A DNA stretch of 64,000 bases from JAGXFP01 sp039714535 (lineage in GTDB: Bacteria; Desulfobacterota; Desulfobulbia; Desulfobulbales; JAGXFP01), in contig JBDLJC010000011.1 of the NCBI GenBank assembly GCA_039714535.1, positions 1 through 64,000 of the forward strand, read 5' to 3'. Position numbers and translations under genes: made by a program. Position 1 is the stretch's first letter, and each line of letters opens with the position of its first letter. The notes under the pieces were generated by a model. The model made no database searches and was not told where the DNA came from. It saw nothing but the letters and a program-made list of their open reading frames with translations. Shown here in pieces: positions 55,664 through 64,000 of the stretch.

Positions 55664-55986
55664 TGTAAAGTCAACCTAGCTGAAAATTAATCATGACCTA
55701 CCATAGATTTTACAAGGTTGTCCTGTCGTAAAGCTACAGCATAGTTGGTTAAAAGAATATCTTCAGTCTATTTATCTCTCGTTTTCTTATCTGGCAGCAG
55801 ACAAGAAAACGAGAAAACCAGGTGAAGAAATATTCCCTTTAGGTCCGCACAACATCATGTTCTAAGATGATAATTGCAATCCCAAACCTTATATGCTATT
55901 AGCTTTCTTCACATCGTGCTATATTTGATTTCCCCATAGTTTCAGTATTTTCCCCAACCAGATTTGCTTTTTTAAAAGGAAAAAAC
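55664..55986. other. Intergenic gap (323 bp) with a perfect hairpin
   Basis: No gene. CTCGTTTTCTT (55778-55788) and AAGAAAACGAG (55803-55813) form a perfect 11-base stem with a 14-base loop, in the gap between divergent genes. No T-run follows. It may be an operator or a structured leader for icd; role unknown. Confidence 0.45.
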
Positions 55987-58212
55987 ATGACCAAACCAAA
56001 GATTATCTACACCAAAATTGATGAAGCCCCCGCCTTGGCTACTTATTCCCTGTTGCCCATTCTTCAAGCCTATACTAAGGACTCAGGTTTTTCTATTGAA
56101 AGCAAAGACATTTCTCTTGCCGGGCGAATTATTGCCAATTTCCCTGAAAACCTGACCGAGAGCCAACGGGTTCCAGATGATCTCGCTGAACTGGGCAAGA
56201 TGGTCAAACTGCCTGAAACTAATATCATCAAGCTGCCAAACATCAGTGCATCGATTCCGCAGTTAAAAGAGGCCATTAGCGAGTTGCAAGATAAAGGCTA
56301 TGATATTCCCGATTACCCCGATGAGCCGAAAAACGAATCCGAAAGAGATTTGCACGCCCGGTTTGCCAAAGTGCTTGGAAGTGCAGTTAACCCAGTCTTA
56401 AGAGAAGGGAATTCAGACCGCAGGGCCGCCGCCTCAGTAAAACAGTTTGGCCGGCAGAACCCGCATCGCTTGATGAAAGAGTGGCCCACCGATTCCCTGT
56501 CCAGGGTCATGTCTATGACCACCGGAGATTTCTACGGCAGTGAAAAATCAACAACAATTTCTAAAGACTGCATGGTTCGCATTGAATTTGTTGGAGAGGA
56601 CGGTCAGGTTACGGTTCTCAAGGAGCGGACCCCCTTGTTGGCCGGTGAAGTTGTTGATTCCTCTGTCATGAACGCTCGGGCCTTGCGCACCTTTTACAGA
56701 GAGCAGATTGAGTCAGCAAAAAGAGATGGTATTCTGCTGTCGTTGCACCTTAAGGCGACCATGATGAAAGTCTCTGACCCGATTATGTTTGGTCATTGTG
56801 TTTCGGTCTTTTACGAAAAGGTCTTTGCCAAACATGCGGCAGTTCTGCAGGATCTTGGGGTGAATGTCAATAACGGTCTCGATGATCTCTATACAAAAAT
56901 CGAAAAGCTGCCGGCCGCGCAAAAAGCAGAGATCGAGGCCGATATAGCTGCTACTTACCAGGCCAATTGCGAATTGGCGATGGTGGACTCTAGTAAGGGG
57001 ATCACTAATCTGCATGTCCCTAATAATGTGATTATTGATGCCTCAATGCCGGTGGTCATCCGGGACGGTGGTAAGATGTGGGGGGCTGACGATCAGTTGC
57101 ACGACTGCATTGCCATGGTCCCCGATCGCTGTTATGCCTCGATCTATCAGGTGATGGTTGAAGATTGTCAGAGTAATGGGGCCTTTGACCCGGCCACCAT
57201 GGGCAGTGTTGCCAATGTTGGGCTGATGGCCCAAAAAGCTGAAGAGTACGGCTCCCATGATAAAACATTCCTGGCCCCAGGCTATGGCTCGGTCCGAATT
57301 GTTGATGAGTCTGGAACCATATTGCTTTCTCAGCCGGTGGAAGAGGGCGACATCTTTCGTAGCTGTCAGACCAAGGATGCCCCGATCCGTGACTGGGTAA
57401 AGCTCGCAGTCAATCGGGCCCGGGCAACTGGCTCGCCGGCCATTTTCTGGCTGGATGAGCAGCGGGGTCATGATGCAGAGATAATCGTTAAGGTTAAAAA
57501 ATATCTGTCGAAGCATGACACTACTGGTCTTGATATTAGGATCATGCAACCGGTTGAAGCCATGCAGTTCTCGGTGGCAAGGGTCAGGTCTGGCGAGGAT
57601 ACCATCTCTATTACAGGAAATGTTCTGCGTGATTATCTTACTGACCTGTTCCCGATCCTGGAGTTGGGAACCAGTGCGAAAATGTTGTCCATTGTCCCGT
57701 TGATGAATGGTGGGGGTCTATTTGAAACAGGGGCGGGCGGTTCAGCGCCTAAGCATGTTCAGCAATTTCTCAATGAGGGGCATCTCCGTTGGGATTCGCT
57801 CGGCGAATTCTGCGCCTTGGTCCCTTCTTTCGAGCATCTGTGTGGTGCCTTTAAAGTTGAGGGCGCTCTACTTTTGGCCAAAACTCTTGATCTGGCAATC
57901 GGTAGGCATTTGGAAAACCAGAGGTCTCCTTCGCGAAAGGTAAAAGAACTGGATACCCGGGGCAGTCATTTTTATCTTGCCTTGTACTGGGCGCAGGCCT
58001 TGGCGGAGCAGGGTGACGACAAAGATGTGGCAACCCGTTTTATTCCGATTGCCCAGGCCTTGATAGACAGTGAGGCCAGGATTGTAGAAGAGATGGCCGC
58101 GGTTCAGGGCAGCTCGGTGGATGTCGATGGATATTATATGCCCGACACTGAGAAGGTCGTTGCGGCCATGCGGCCTAGCGCGACTTTTAATCGAATAATT
58201 GATTCGATCTAG
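55987..58212 (+). CDS. icd: Isocitrate dehydrogenase (NADP+), monomeric type
   Basis: Converts isocitrate to 2-oxoglutarate and NADPH. The 741-residue single-chain form is clear from the N-terminus (IIYTKIDEAPALATYSLLPILQAY) and the whole-length match to the monomeric family (e.g. ATGSPAIFWLDEQRGHDAEII, TDLFPILELGTSAKMLSIVPLMNGGGLFETGAGGSAPKHV, WDSLGEFCAL). An AAAAGGA site precedes the ATG, and a strong terminator follows. Monomeric IDH is unrelated in sequence to the usual dimeric type. Confidence 0.97.
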   Translation: MTKPKIIYTKIDEAPALATYSLLPILQAYTKDSGFSIESKDISLAGRIIANFPENLTESQRVPDDLAELGKMVKLPETNIIKLPNISASIPQLKEAISELQDKGYDIPDYPDEPKNESERDLHARFAKVLGSAVNPVLREGNSDRRAAASVKQFGRQNPHRLMKEWPTDSLSRVMSMTTGDFYGSEKSTTISKDCMVRIEFVGEDGQVTVLKERTPLLAGEVVDSSVMNARALRTFYREQIESAKRDGILLSLHLKATMMKVSDPIMFGHCVSVFYEKVFAKHAAVLQDLGVNVNNGLDDLYTKIEKLPAAQKAEIEADIAATYQANCELAMVDSSKGITNLHVPNNVIIDASMPVVIRDGGKMWGADDQLHDCIAMVPDRCYASIYQVMVEDCQSNGAFDPATMGSVANVGLMAQKAEEYGSHDKTFLAPGYGSVRIVDESGTILLSQPVEEGDIFRSCQTKDAPIRDWVKLAVNRARATGSPAIFWLDEQRGHDAEIIVKVKKYLSKHDTTGLDIRIMQPVEAMQFSVARVRSGEDTISITGNVLRDYLTDLFPILELGTSAKMLSIVPLMNGGGLFETGAGGSAPKHVQQFLNEGHLRWDSLGEFCALVPSFEHLCGAFKVEGALLLAKTLDLAIGRHLENQRSPSRKVKELDTRGSHFYLALYWAQALAEQGDDKDVATRFIPIAQALIDSEARIVEEMAAVQGSSVDVDGYYMPDTEKVVAAMRPSATFNRIIDSI

Positions 58213-58247
58213 CTCTTGGTCTTTCACACATAACGAAATGCTTTTGG

Positions 58248-58285
58248 GCAGCGGCACGCTTTGTGGTGTGCCGCTGCTCTTTTTG
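58248..58285 (+). terminator. Rho-independent terminator of icd
   Basis: GCAGCGGCAC (58248-58257) pairs perfectly with GTGCCGCTGC (58268-58277), followed by TCTTTTT, 36 bases after the icd stop. Confidence 0.9.
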
Positions 58286-58328
58286 TTTTGAATGGCCGAC
58301 CCCTGCTCTAAAGAAAAACACAGCGCCG

Positions 58329-58344
58329 TGTTTCACGTGAAACA
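58329..58344. promoter_or_regulatory. parS: parS site 1
   Basis: The perfect 16-base palindrome TGTTTCACGTGAAACA is the conserved ParB binding site of chromosomal par systems. It lies upstream of parA, 110 bases before the second copy. Confidence 0.97.
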
Positions 58345-58453
58345 TATGTGCTTGGACAGTGTGGGGAGTTGTGGCTTGCAAGTGGGTATTGTGGTTAGGT
58401 GTTTTGCTGGCTGTGCCCGTACTTTTCTAAAAATAGAGTGGGGTGCGGCGCCA

Positions 58454-58469
58454 TGTTTCACGTGAAACA
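58454..58469. promoter_or_regulatory. parS: parS site 2
   Basis: A second identical TGTTTCACGTGAAACA. Two sites in the parA upstream region could load ParB for segregation and also let it regulate the parAB transcript. Confidence 0.97.
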
Positions 58470-58604
58470 TCATATATGTTTGAAAAATGAGGATTTGAAT
58501 TGCGTGGCGCCATAATTAAGAGTATTGATAATAATCAGTTTTGGCAGAGGCAGGCTCGCCTCTCTTGTGGGGGGACAACCATAGTTTATTAAGGGGACCG
58601 CTAA

Positions 58605-59417
58605 ATGGATAGTCAGCAGGGAACAGGCACAGGCTCTGGAAATCGGGTCGCAAAAATCATCGCTTTGGCCAACCAAAAGGGTGGGGTTGGAAAATCAACT
58701 ACCGCGATCAACTTGTCTTCGGCTTTGGCGATAGCCGGCAAGAAAGTTTTGGTGGTTGACTCAGACCCGCAGGGCAATGCCTCGAGTGGGCTGGGGGTAA
58801 ACTCCAGGGACCAGGAGCACCATCTATACCACTGTCTGATTGGTGAGGTTCCTGCGAGTCAGGCCATTTGCAAGGTTGCAGACCACGACGACCTGAATAT
58901 TATCCCAACCCATATTGATCTGATTGGGATTGAGGTCGAACTCATATCGGCCCCAAAGCGGGAAAACTTCTTGGCAAAATCTCTTAAGCCGCTCAAGAAA
59001 AACTATGATTATATCTTTATTGACTGCCCACCATCTCTCGGGCTTCTAACCATCAATGCGTTGACGGCCGCTGATTCGGTTATCATTCCTATGCAGTGTG
59101 AGTATTTTGCACTTGAAGGATTAAGTCAGCTGGTCAGGACGATCCGCTTAGTGAAAAACTCTTACAATAACAAATTGGTTATCGAAGGTTTACTGCTAAC
59201 AATGTTTGATCGGCGCAATAAATTAACATTTCAAGTTGCCAAAGAGATAAGGGACCATTTTCAAGGTTCCGTTTATGACGCGGTAATTCCAAGAAATGTT
59301 CGTCTGAGCGAAAGTCCTAGTCATGGAAGGTCGGTGCTAACATATGCCCCAGGGTCTGTTGGGGCTTTGAGCTATTTGAATCTTGCTAAAGAATTTTTGA
59401 AAAAACAAACGGCATAA
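58605..59417 (+). CDS. parA: Chromosome partitioning ATPase ParA/Soj
   Basis: A 270-residue ATPase that drives origin segregation with ParB. The deviant Walker A KGGVGKST (25-32) with its signature lysine, the VDSDPQGNASSGLG segment and IDCPPSLGLLT (Walker B region) are all present. A short non-conserved N-terminal tail (about 18 residues) precedes it. The AGGGG ribosome site is 7 bases before the ATG. It is 15 bases upstream of parB, and two parS sites lie within 300 bases. Confidence 0.97.
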   Translation: MDSQQGTGTGSGNRVAKIIALANQKGGVGKSTTAINLSSALAIAGKKVLVVDSDPQGNASSGLGVNSRDQEHHLYHCLIGEVPASQAICKVADHDDLNIIPTHIDLIGIEVELISAPKRENFLAKSLKPLKKNYDYIFIDCPPSLGLLTINALTAADSVIIPMQCEYFALEGLSQLVRTIRLVKNSYNNKLVIEGLLLTMFDRRNKLTFQVAKEIRDHFQGSVYDAVIPRNVRLSESPSHGRSVLTYAPGSVGALSYLNLAKEFLKKQTA

Positions 59418-59432
59418 AGCGGAGCAAAGAAT

Positions 59433-60350
59433 ATGAGTAAAGCAAAAGGGTTGGGGAAAGGATTAAACGCACTTCTGCCTTCGGCGGGTGAAGATTTGGC
59501 CAGCGGCACATCTACCAGTGGAACCCTCTTGATGTGTCCGCTAAAAGAGATTGTGCCAAACCCCTATCAGCCAAGGAAAAGCATGGAGAGGGTGGCTTTA
59601 AATCAGTTGGCGGAGTCAATCGCCGAGAAAGGAATTTTACAGCCACTGGTAGTCAGAAAAAAACAAGACGAGAGTGGTTATGAATTGATCGCTGGAGAGC
59701 GGCGCTTGCGAGCGGCAAAGATCGCCGGCCTGAAAGAAGTGCCGGTCTTGGTGATAGAGGCCGATCGGGCAGATCGCTTAGAACTGGCAATCATTGAGAA
59801 TATTCAGCGGCAAAACTTGAATGTGCTTGAAGAGGCGGAGGCCTTCCAGAGATTAGTAAAGGAGTTTGGCCATACCCAGGAAGAAGTTGCCCAAAAGGTC
59901 GGCAAGGATCGCTCCACTGTTGCTAATATTCTTCGTCTCCTGCAATTGCCCGAATATGCGCAAAAAGATTTGGTCGGCGGCAACCTTTCCATGGGACACG
60001 GCAGAGTTCTTCTTTCCGTGCCCGACTCCGAGGACATGAAGGCATTGCGGGACGAGATTGTTGCCAATAACCTCTCTGTAAGACAAGCGGAGCGGCTGGC
60101 AAAGAAGCTAAAAGAGACCGGTCCTTCGGGGAGTGTCACGCCTCAACGGACAGCAACAAGAAAAAAACCCCAGGGAGAAATTCCTGATTCATACTGTCAG
60201 ACCTTAACTGTTGACTTGACCAGATGTTTGGATACAAAAACAGCGATCGCCCAAAACGGTAGTCGGGGTAAACTCGAAATTGAATACTATTCCCTTGATG
60301 ATCTTGAACGGTTGGTCAGCTTAATCACAAAAACCCCGACGCTGGCTTGA
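59433..60350 (+). CDS. parB: Chromosome partitioning protein ParB/Spo0J
   Basis: A 305-residue parS-binding CTPase-type clamp. The N-terminus KGLGKGLNALLP is the ParA-stimulating peptide; the CTP-binding motif GERRLRAAKIAGLKEVPV follows, then the ENIQRQNLNVLEEA box and the helix-turn-helix HTQEEVAQKVGKDRSTVANILRLLQLP; the C-terminal dimerisation domain ends LDDLERLVSLI. Full length; part of the parAB operon. Confidence 0.97.
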   Translation: MSKAKGLGKGLNALLPSAGEDLASGTSTSGTLLMCPLKEIVPNPYQPRKSMERVALNQLAESIAEKGILQPLVVRKKQDESGYELIAGERRLRAAKIAGLKEVPVLVIEADRADRLELAIIENIQRQNLNVLEEAEAFQRLVKEFGHTQEEVAQKVGKDRSTVANILRLLQLPEYAQKDLVGGNLSMGHGRVLLSVPDSEDMKALRDEIVANNLSVRQAERLAKKLKETGPSGSVTPQRTATRKKPQGEIPDSYCQTLTVDLTRCLDTKTAIAQNGSRGKLEIEYYSLDDLERLVSLITKTPTLA

Positions 60351-60392
60351 TCAGGCCAACGATAACTTCCTTGGGATCATTACTAAAATTTT

Positions 60393-61205
60393 ATGAGTGC
60401 AATAAAGCTTGAAGCAGAAGTGCTTCGCAATGAAAAAATAACCAGGGACGTTTATCGCCTCACCATGTTGGCTCCGGCCATTGCGGAAGGGGCCAGCCCA
60501 GGTCAATTTGTCATGGTCAAAGCCAATAAGGACTTTGGGTCGCCTCTTTTACGGCGGCCTTTTTCGATCCACCGGGCTATGGAAAATGGTCGAATTGAGA
60601 TCCTGTTTAAAACCATTGGTAAGGGGACTGCCTTTCTGGCGACGCGGCAATCCGGTGACATCCTCAGTTTGGTCGGTCCTTTAGGGCGGGGGTTCACTCT
60701 TCCCAGCCAGCCAGCCAATATCTGTATTGTTGGCGGAGGCATGGGGATTGCCCCCTTGTTTTATTTGACCAAACAATTACTCCGCAGCAATATTGATCAC
60801 CAGGCGATAAAGGTTTTCCTTGGCGCGGCAACTGCCAGTGAAATTGCGGTGTTGGAAAATGATTTCGCAAGTCTTGGGGTGACGGTTAAAATTGCAACGG
60901 ACGATGGCTCGACTGGGCATCATGGGCTGGTGACTGAGTTGTTATCTGATAATTTAGACCAAACTGAAAATTGGCAGATATACAGTTGCGGCCCCCATCC
61001 GATGATGAAGGCAATAGCTAGTTATTGCCTGGCCAGGAAGTGGTCGTGCCAGGTCTCACTGGAAACTCTTATGGCATGCGGTATTTCCGCCTGTCTGGGG
61101 TGTGCGATTCGTGGTTCCGCGCAGGGGCTTGAGAGTAGCAAACCGTATTTACATGTCTGTAAAGATGGGCCAGTATTTGCGGCAGGAGATGTGGCATGGG
61201 AATAG
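60393..61205 (+). CDS. pyrK: Dihydroorotate dehydrogenase electron transfer subunit
   Basis: A 270-residue FAD/[2Fe-2S] protein that lets the class 1B dihydroorotate dehydrogenase pass electrons to NAD+. The ferredoxin-reductase fold is visible (SPGQFVMVKA, LLRRPFSIHR, GGGMGIAPLFYLTK), and the cluster binds in the CGISACLGCAI region plus a later Cys (VCKDG). It overlaps pyrD by 10 bases, so the two are translationally coupled. Confidence 0.96.
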   Translation: MSAIKLEAEVLRNEKITRDVYRLTMLAPAIAEGASPGQFVMVKANKDFGSPLLRRPFSIHRAMENGRIEILFKTIGKGTAFLATRQSGDILSLVGPLGRGFTLPSQPANICIVGGGMGIAPLFYLTKQLLRSNIDHQAIKVFLGAATASEIAVLENDFASLGVTVKIATDDGSTGHHGLVTELLSDNLDQTENWQIYSCGPHPMMKAIASYCLARKWSCQVSLETLMACGISACLGCAIRGSAQGLESSKPYLHVCKDGPVFAAGDVAWE

Positions 61206-62122
61206 GTAACAGTTTAAAGGTTGATATTGGCGGCGGCCTCCGGCTTAAAAATCCGATAATGACTGCATCCGGCACCTTTGGCTATGGCAGTGAATTTGCT
61301 GATTATGTGAACTTGCAGCGCTTGGGCGCCATTGTTGTGAAGGGTATTTCCCTGCAGCCCAGACCGGGTAATCCTCCTCCGAGAATTGTTGAAACAAGCT
61401 GTGGCATGCTTAATGCGATCGGTTTGGAAAATGTTGGGATCGAGAAATTCAGCAGCGGCAAGATGCCATTTCTAAGAAAGATAGGAACTCCGGTTATTGT
61501 CAATATCCTGGGGGACAGCATAGAAGAATATTCGGAGCTTGCTGAAAAACTAAATGATATCAAGGGGATATCGGCAATAGAGGTTAATATCTCCTGTCCG
61601 AACGTCAAGAAGGGCGGGGTGGCATTCGGCACCGACCCCGTAATGGTTAAGAAGGTCACCGAGTCGGTGAAGGCCAAGACCTCGTTGCCGGTTATCATTA
61701 AACTTTCACCGAATGTAACGGATATTACCGCCACCGCCCGGGCTGCGGAAGATGGTGGCGCCGATACAGTTTCATTGATCAATACCCTGATGGGAATCGC
61801 TATAGATCACAAAAGCAGAAAGCCCAAGCTGGCCAATATCATCGGTGGCCTGTCAGGGCCGGCCATAAAACCAGTAGCCTTACGAATGGTCTGGCAGGTC
61901 GCGAATGCGGTCAAGATACCGATAATTGGCATCGGCGGCATTATGTCTACCGATGATGCCCTGGAGTTTATGGTCGCCGGGGCCTCAGCCGTTCAGGTGG
62001 GAACCGCTAATCTGGTTGATCCCGACACAACTGAAAGAATTATCGATGGCATGTCCGATTTTGTCGAAGAAACCGGTTGCCAATCAATCCGGGAAATTGT
62101 CGGGACCTTGCAGACCGGCTAA
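61196..62122 (+). CDS. pyrD: Dihydroorotate dehydrogenase, class 1B catalytic subunit
   Basis: Oxidises dihydroorotate to orotate in pyrimidine synthesis. The 308-residue FMN barrel carries NPIMTASGTFGYG, VKGISLQPRPGNPPPRIVET, the active-site Cys in NISCPNVKKGG (class 1B base), PVIIKLSPNVTDI, and the phosphate loop GIGGIMSTDDALEFMVAGASAVQVGTA. Coupled to pyrK, as expected for class 1B. Confidence 0.97.
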   Translation: MGIGNSLKVDIGGGLRLKNPIMTASGTFGYGSEFADYVNLQRLGAIVVKGISLQPRPGNPPPRIVETSCGMLNAIGLENVGIEKFSSGKMPFLRKIGTPVIVNILGDSIEEYSELAEKLNDIKGISAIEVNISCPNVKKGGVAFGTDPVMVKKVTESVKAKTSLPVIIKLSPNVTDITATARAAEDGGADTVSLINTLMGIAIDHKSRKPKLANIIGGLSGPAIKPVALRMVWQVANAVKIPIIGIGGIMSTDDALEFMVAGASAVQVGTANLVDPDTTERIIDGMSDFVEETGCQSIREIVGTLQTG

Positions 62123-62250
62123 TTCTGCTGGACATCTGCGCATTGTAAAGACGGACTGTAAACAAGTCAGCAGGTTTATTTCCTCTCCCCCCCCCCCGCG
62201 TGTTTTTATCAATAAATATCAAGACGATACCTGGATATTAGAGTTGAAAA

Positions 62251-62925
62251 ATGATTGACGACCTTGAAACGTTCTGGAGCCAGATAGAGTATGTGTTTCT
62301 TGACATGGATGGCACCTTGCTGGATAAGCATTTTGATGATTATTTTTGGGAAACGCTGGTTCCTGAAACCTACGCGGCAAAACGGAATTTAGATATCTCC
62401 CAGGCCAGGCGGGAATTACTAAGTAAATATAAAAGTCGGGAAGGTACTCTGCAATGGACTGATCTTGATTTCTGGTCCGAGGAACTTGATCTCGATATCC
62501 CCGCCCTTAAGATCCAGGTTGACCATCTGATCGCAGTGCATCCATATGTGCTTGATTTTATTGAGTATTGCCAGGGGATACACAAGAAAATCTGGCTGGT
62601 TACCAATGCCCATAGCAAAACCCTTGAGATCAAGATGGCAAAAACCGCTTTGCGTGGCCATTTTGATGAAATTATCTGTTCCCAACAGATAGGTGTGGCC
62701 AAGGAGGAAGCGGTTTTCTGGGATCGCCTGAAAACCCGGATGCCGTATGATCCGGCCAAGACTTTGCTGGCCGATGACACGGAAGAGGTACTGCTCTCGG
62801 CTGAGCGGGCAGGGGTAGGGCATTTGATATATGTGGCAAAGCCCAGTAGCATGGCGCCTTGCTGCCGTTCGGACAGGTTTCATTCGATAACCTATTTCAA
62901 GGAGTTGATTCCTGTTGGCAGGTGA
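62251..62925 (+). CDS. HAD-family phosphatase (YrfG-like)
   Basis: A 224-residue haloacid dehalogenase-fold protein. Motif I is DMDGTLLD (18-25, D18 and D20); LVTNAHSKTLEIKM carries motif II; K and the LLADDTEE acidic pair complete motifs III and IV. It resembles YrfG/GMP-IMP nucleotidase. Substrate is inferred only. A run of eleven C lies in the gap upstream (62187-62197). Confidence 0.85.
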   Translation: MIDDLETFWSQIEYVFLDMDGTLLDKHFDDYFWETLVPETYAAKRNLDISQARRELLSKYKSREGTLQWTDLDFWSEELDLDIPALKIQVDHLIAVHPYVLDFIEYCQGIHKKIWLVTNAHSKTLEIKMAKTALRGHFDEIICSQQIGVAKEEAVFWDRLKTRMPYDPAKTLLADDTEEVLLSAERAGVGHLIYVAKPSSMAPCCRSDRFHSITYFKELIPVGR

Positions 62926-63281
62926 CCTCAGCAGAGGATTGGTTTTGGGATGCAAAGGGCTTTTGTAGAAGGCAACGGGCAAAGGTTGATGTTAGAGCTG
63001 GGGGGGGGCGGCCGCGAAATTATGCAAACAGCCAACAGACTGTCGTCTCCCTCTACTTTAACCTCTGAAAACCACAGCGAGAAGTTAAAGTAAGATGACG
63101 CTAAGTCAATGAATGTGTTTTCTGGTTAAACAATGGGATCCGGGCAGAAATAAGCAAAATCAAATGAATAGCGGGTAGGAAGTAGGCTTTGACAATAATT
63201 AGAGTGGCATGCTATATTCCCTTTTTTGCTTTTATTCGGAAGAGTGCGGCACAATAAAATATCCAAGCGGGAGATTCTCCA
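62926..63281. other. Intergenic gap (356 bp) upstream of hemL
   Basis: No gene seen. Contains a run of nine G (63000-63008) followed by GGCGGCCGC-type GC-rich sequence, and the hemL promoter at 63189-63218. Confidence 0.5.
63189..63218 (+). promoter_or_regulatory. Predicted hemL promoter
   Basis: TTGACA (63189-63194), 18 bases, TATATT (63213-63218), 64 bases before the hemL ATG. A near-consensus sigma70-type match. Confidence 0.6.
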
Positions 63282-64000
63282 ATGAAGACAGATAACTCTA
63301 AAAAACTGTTCGAAAAAGCTCAGAAACTGATCCCCGGCGGCGTTAACAGCCCGGTGCGGGCCTGTAAATCAGTAGGTTGCGACCCGGTTTTTATTGCCAG
63401 CGCAGATGGCTCGAAAAATTATGATGTCGATGGCAATATGAATATTGATTTCGTCGGTTCATGGGGCCCAATGATCCTTGGTCAAAATCACCCGGCGGTG
63501 ATTGCGGCCATCAAGTATGCCATGGAAAACGGTACCAGCTTTGGGGCGCCATGCGAATTAGAGATAGATCTGGCCGAACTGGTGATAGATGCGGTTCCTT
63601 CGGTTGAGATGGTCCGTTTTGTCAGTTCGGGAACTGAGGCAACCATGAGCGCCATCCGCGTGGCCCGGGGCTATACCGGCCGCAATGTCGTGGTCAAATT
63701 CGATGGGGGTTTTCACGGCCATGCCGACTCCTTTCTGGTTAAGGCCGGTTCCGGGGTAATTACCCTGGGGATTCCGGGCAGCCCCGGCGTACCGGAAGAT
63801 ATCGTCAAAAACACCCTTTCTATCCCTTACAATAATGTCGAAGAACTGGAAGAAACCCTACGCAACAAGGATCTTGATATCGCCTGCGTTATAATCGAAC
63901 CGATTGCCGGCAATATGGGGGTCATTGAGCCCCAACCGGGATTTCTCGAAAAACTCCGGGAACTTACGACTGAGTTGGATATTGTCCTGATTTTTGATGA
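63282..64000 (+). CDS. hemL: Glutamate-1-semialdehyde 2,1-aminomutase (partial, runs off window)
   Basis: PLP enzyme making 5-aminolevulinate, the first committed tetrapyrrole precursor in the C5 pathway. The visible 239 residues start MKTDNSKKLFEKAQKLIPGG and carry the family segments NSPVRACKSVG, GSWGPMILGQNHP, GTSFGAPCELE, RFVSSGTEATMSAIRVARGYTGR, KFDGGFHGHADSFL and VIIEPIAGNMGV. The PLP-binding lysine lies beyond the right edge. Start supported by a GGGAG site; the frame is open to the end of the window. Confidence 0.97.
   Translation, partial: MKTDNSKKLFEKAQKLIPGGVNSPVRACKSVGCDPVFIASADGSKNYDVDGNMNIDFVGSWGPMILGQNHPAVIAAIKYAMENGTSFGAPCELEIDLAELVIDAVPSVEMVRFVSSGTEATMSAIRVARGYTGRNVVVKFDGGFHGHADSFLVKAGSGVITLGIPGSPGVPEDIVKNTLSIPYNNVEELEETLRNKDLDIACVIIEPIAGNMGVIEPQPGFLEKLRELTTELDIVLIFD

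Overview
The window looks like a bacterial chromosome segment from the Desulfobacterota (old Deltaproteobacteria), possibly close to Desulfobulbales. This is an inference from gene content (DUF3786 iron-sulfur protein, DUF4197, TIGR00153 next to Pit, NrfJ-like lipoprotein, monomeric isocitrate dehydrogenase, PyrK/PyrD) and not from an rRNA; no rRNA or tRNA gene was seen. Most of the window is housekeeping. The accessory material is concentrated at the left edge and around 48.5-53 kb.

Left edge (1-3.6 kb): integron-type gene cassettes. Three attC-like sites (right half of one at 100-181, then 1813-1860 and 2917-3008) bound a two-gene cassette (nucleotidyltransferase fold plus DUF262 protein) and a RES-domain cassette. 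The first attC is interrupted by the 5' end of a group II intron on the minus strand. No integron integrase is in view. Decayed gene fragments follow to 3.6 kb.

3.6-31.5 kb: ahcY-metK and a ketopantoate reductase, an NrfJ-like lipoprotein, clpS-clpA, holA, an SDR protein overlapping nfo (endonuclease IV), recQ, a YkgJ-type protein, phosphomannomutase/phosphoglucomutase, a predicted outer-membrane barrel, a RhlB-like helicase, a ComF-like protein, the Pit/DUF47 phosphate pair, a DUF255 thioredoxin-like protein, mtnA and a large hybrid sensor kinase.

31.7-47.5 kb: an IS4-family element with intact 9-bp target duplication but a frameshifted transposase, a serine hydrolase with an AT-rich 5' half, a very AT-rich gap, then dnaN-gyrB-gyrA-gpsA. 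A truncated copy of the sensor kinase, small membrane and metal-binding proteins, a cardiolipin synthase-type enzyme and a DUF2807 protein follow.

47.5-55.7 kb: DUF4197 and a 46-residue secreted protein, DUF4242, a flavin oxidoreductase-like protein and a sterol-desaturase family protein. Then comes a second, previously hidden cassette region in the opposite orientation: two attC-like sites (50702-50791 and 51452-51536, minus strand) flank a Phd/RelE toxin-antitoxin module, and the outer site directly abuts the 3' tail of an SPFH/prohibitin-like gene that is cut by an internally deleted IS5-family element. A large TPR/FG-GAP lipoprotein follows.

55.9-64 kb: monomeric icd, two perfect parS sites, parA-parB, pyrK-pyrD, a HAD phosphatase and the start of hemL. 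dnaN-gyrB-gyrA and parAB with parS within 25 kb suggest the window is near the replication origin, although dnaA is not present and no canonical DnaA boxes were seen upstream of dnaN.

Best leads for something new: the nucleotidyltransferase-DUF262 cassette, the group II intron inside attC, the reverse-oriented attC pair around the toxin-antitoxin module, and a family of short inverted-repeat elements (12.1, 22.7, 38.3 and 41.0 kb).
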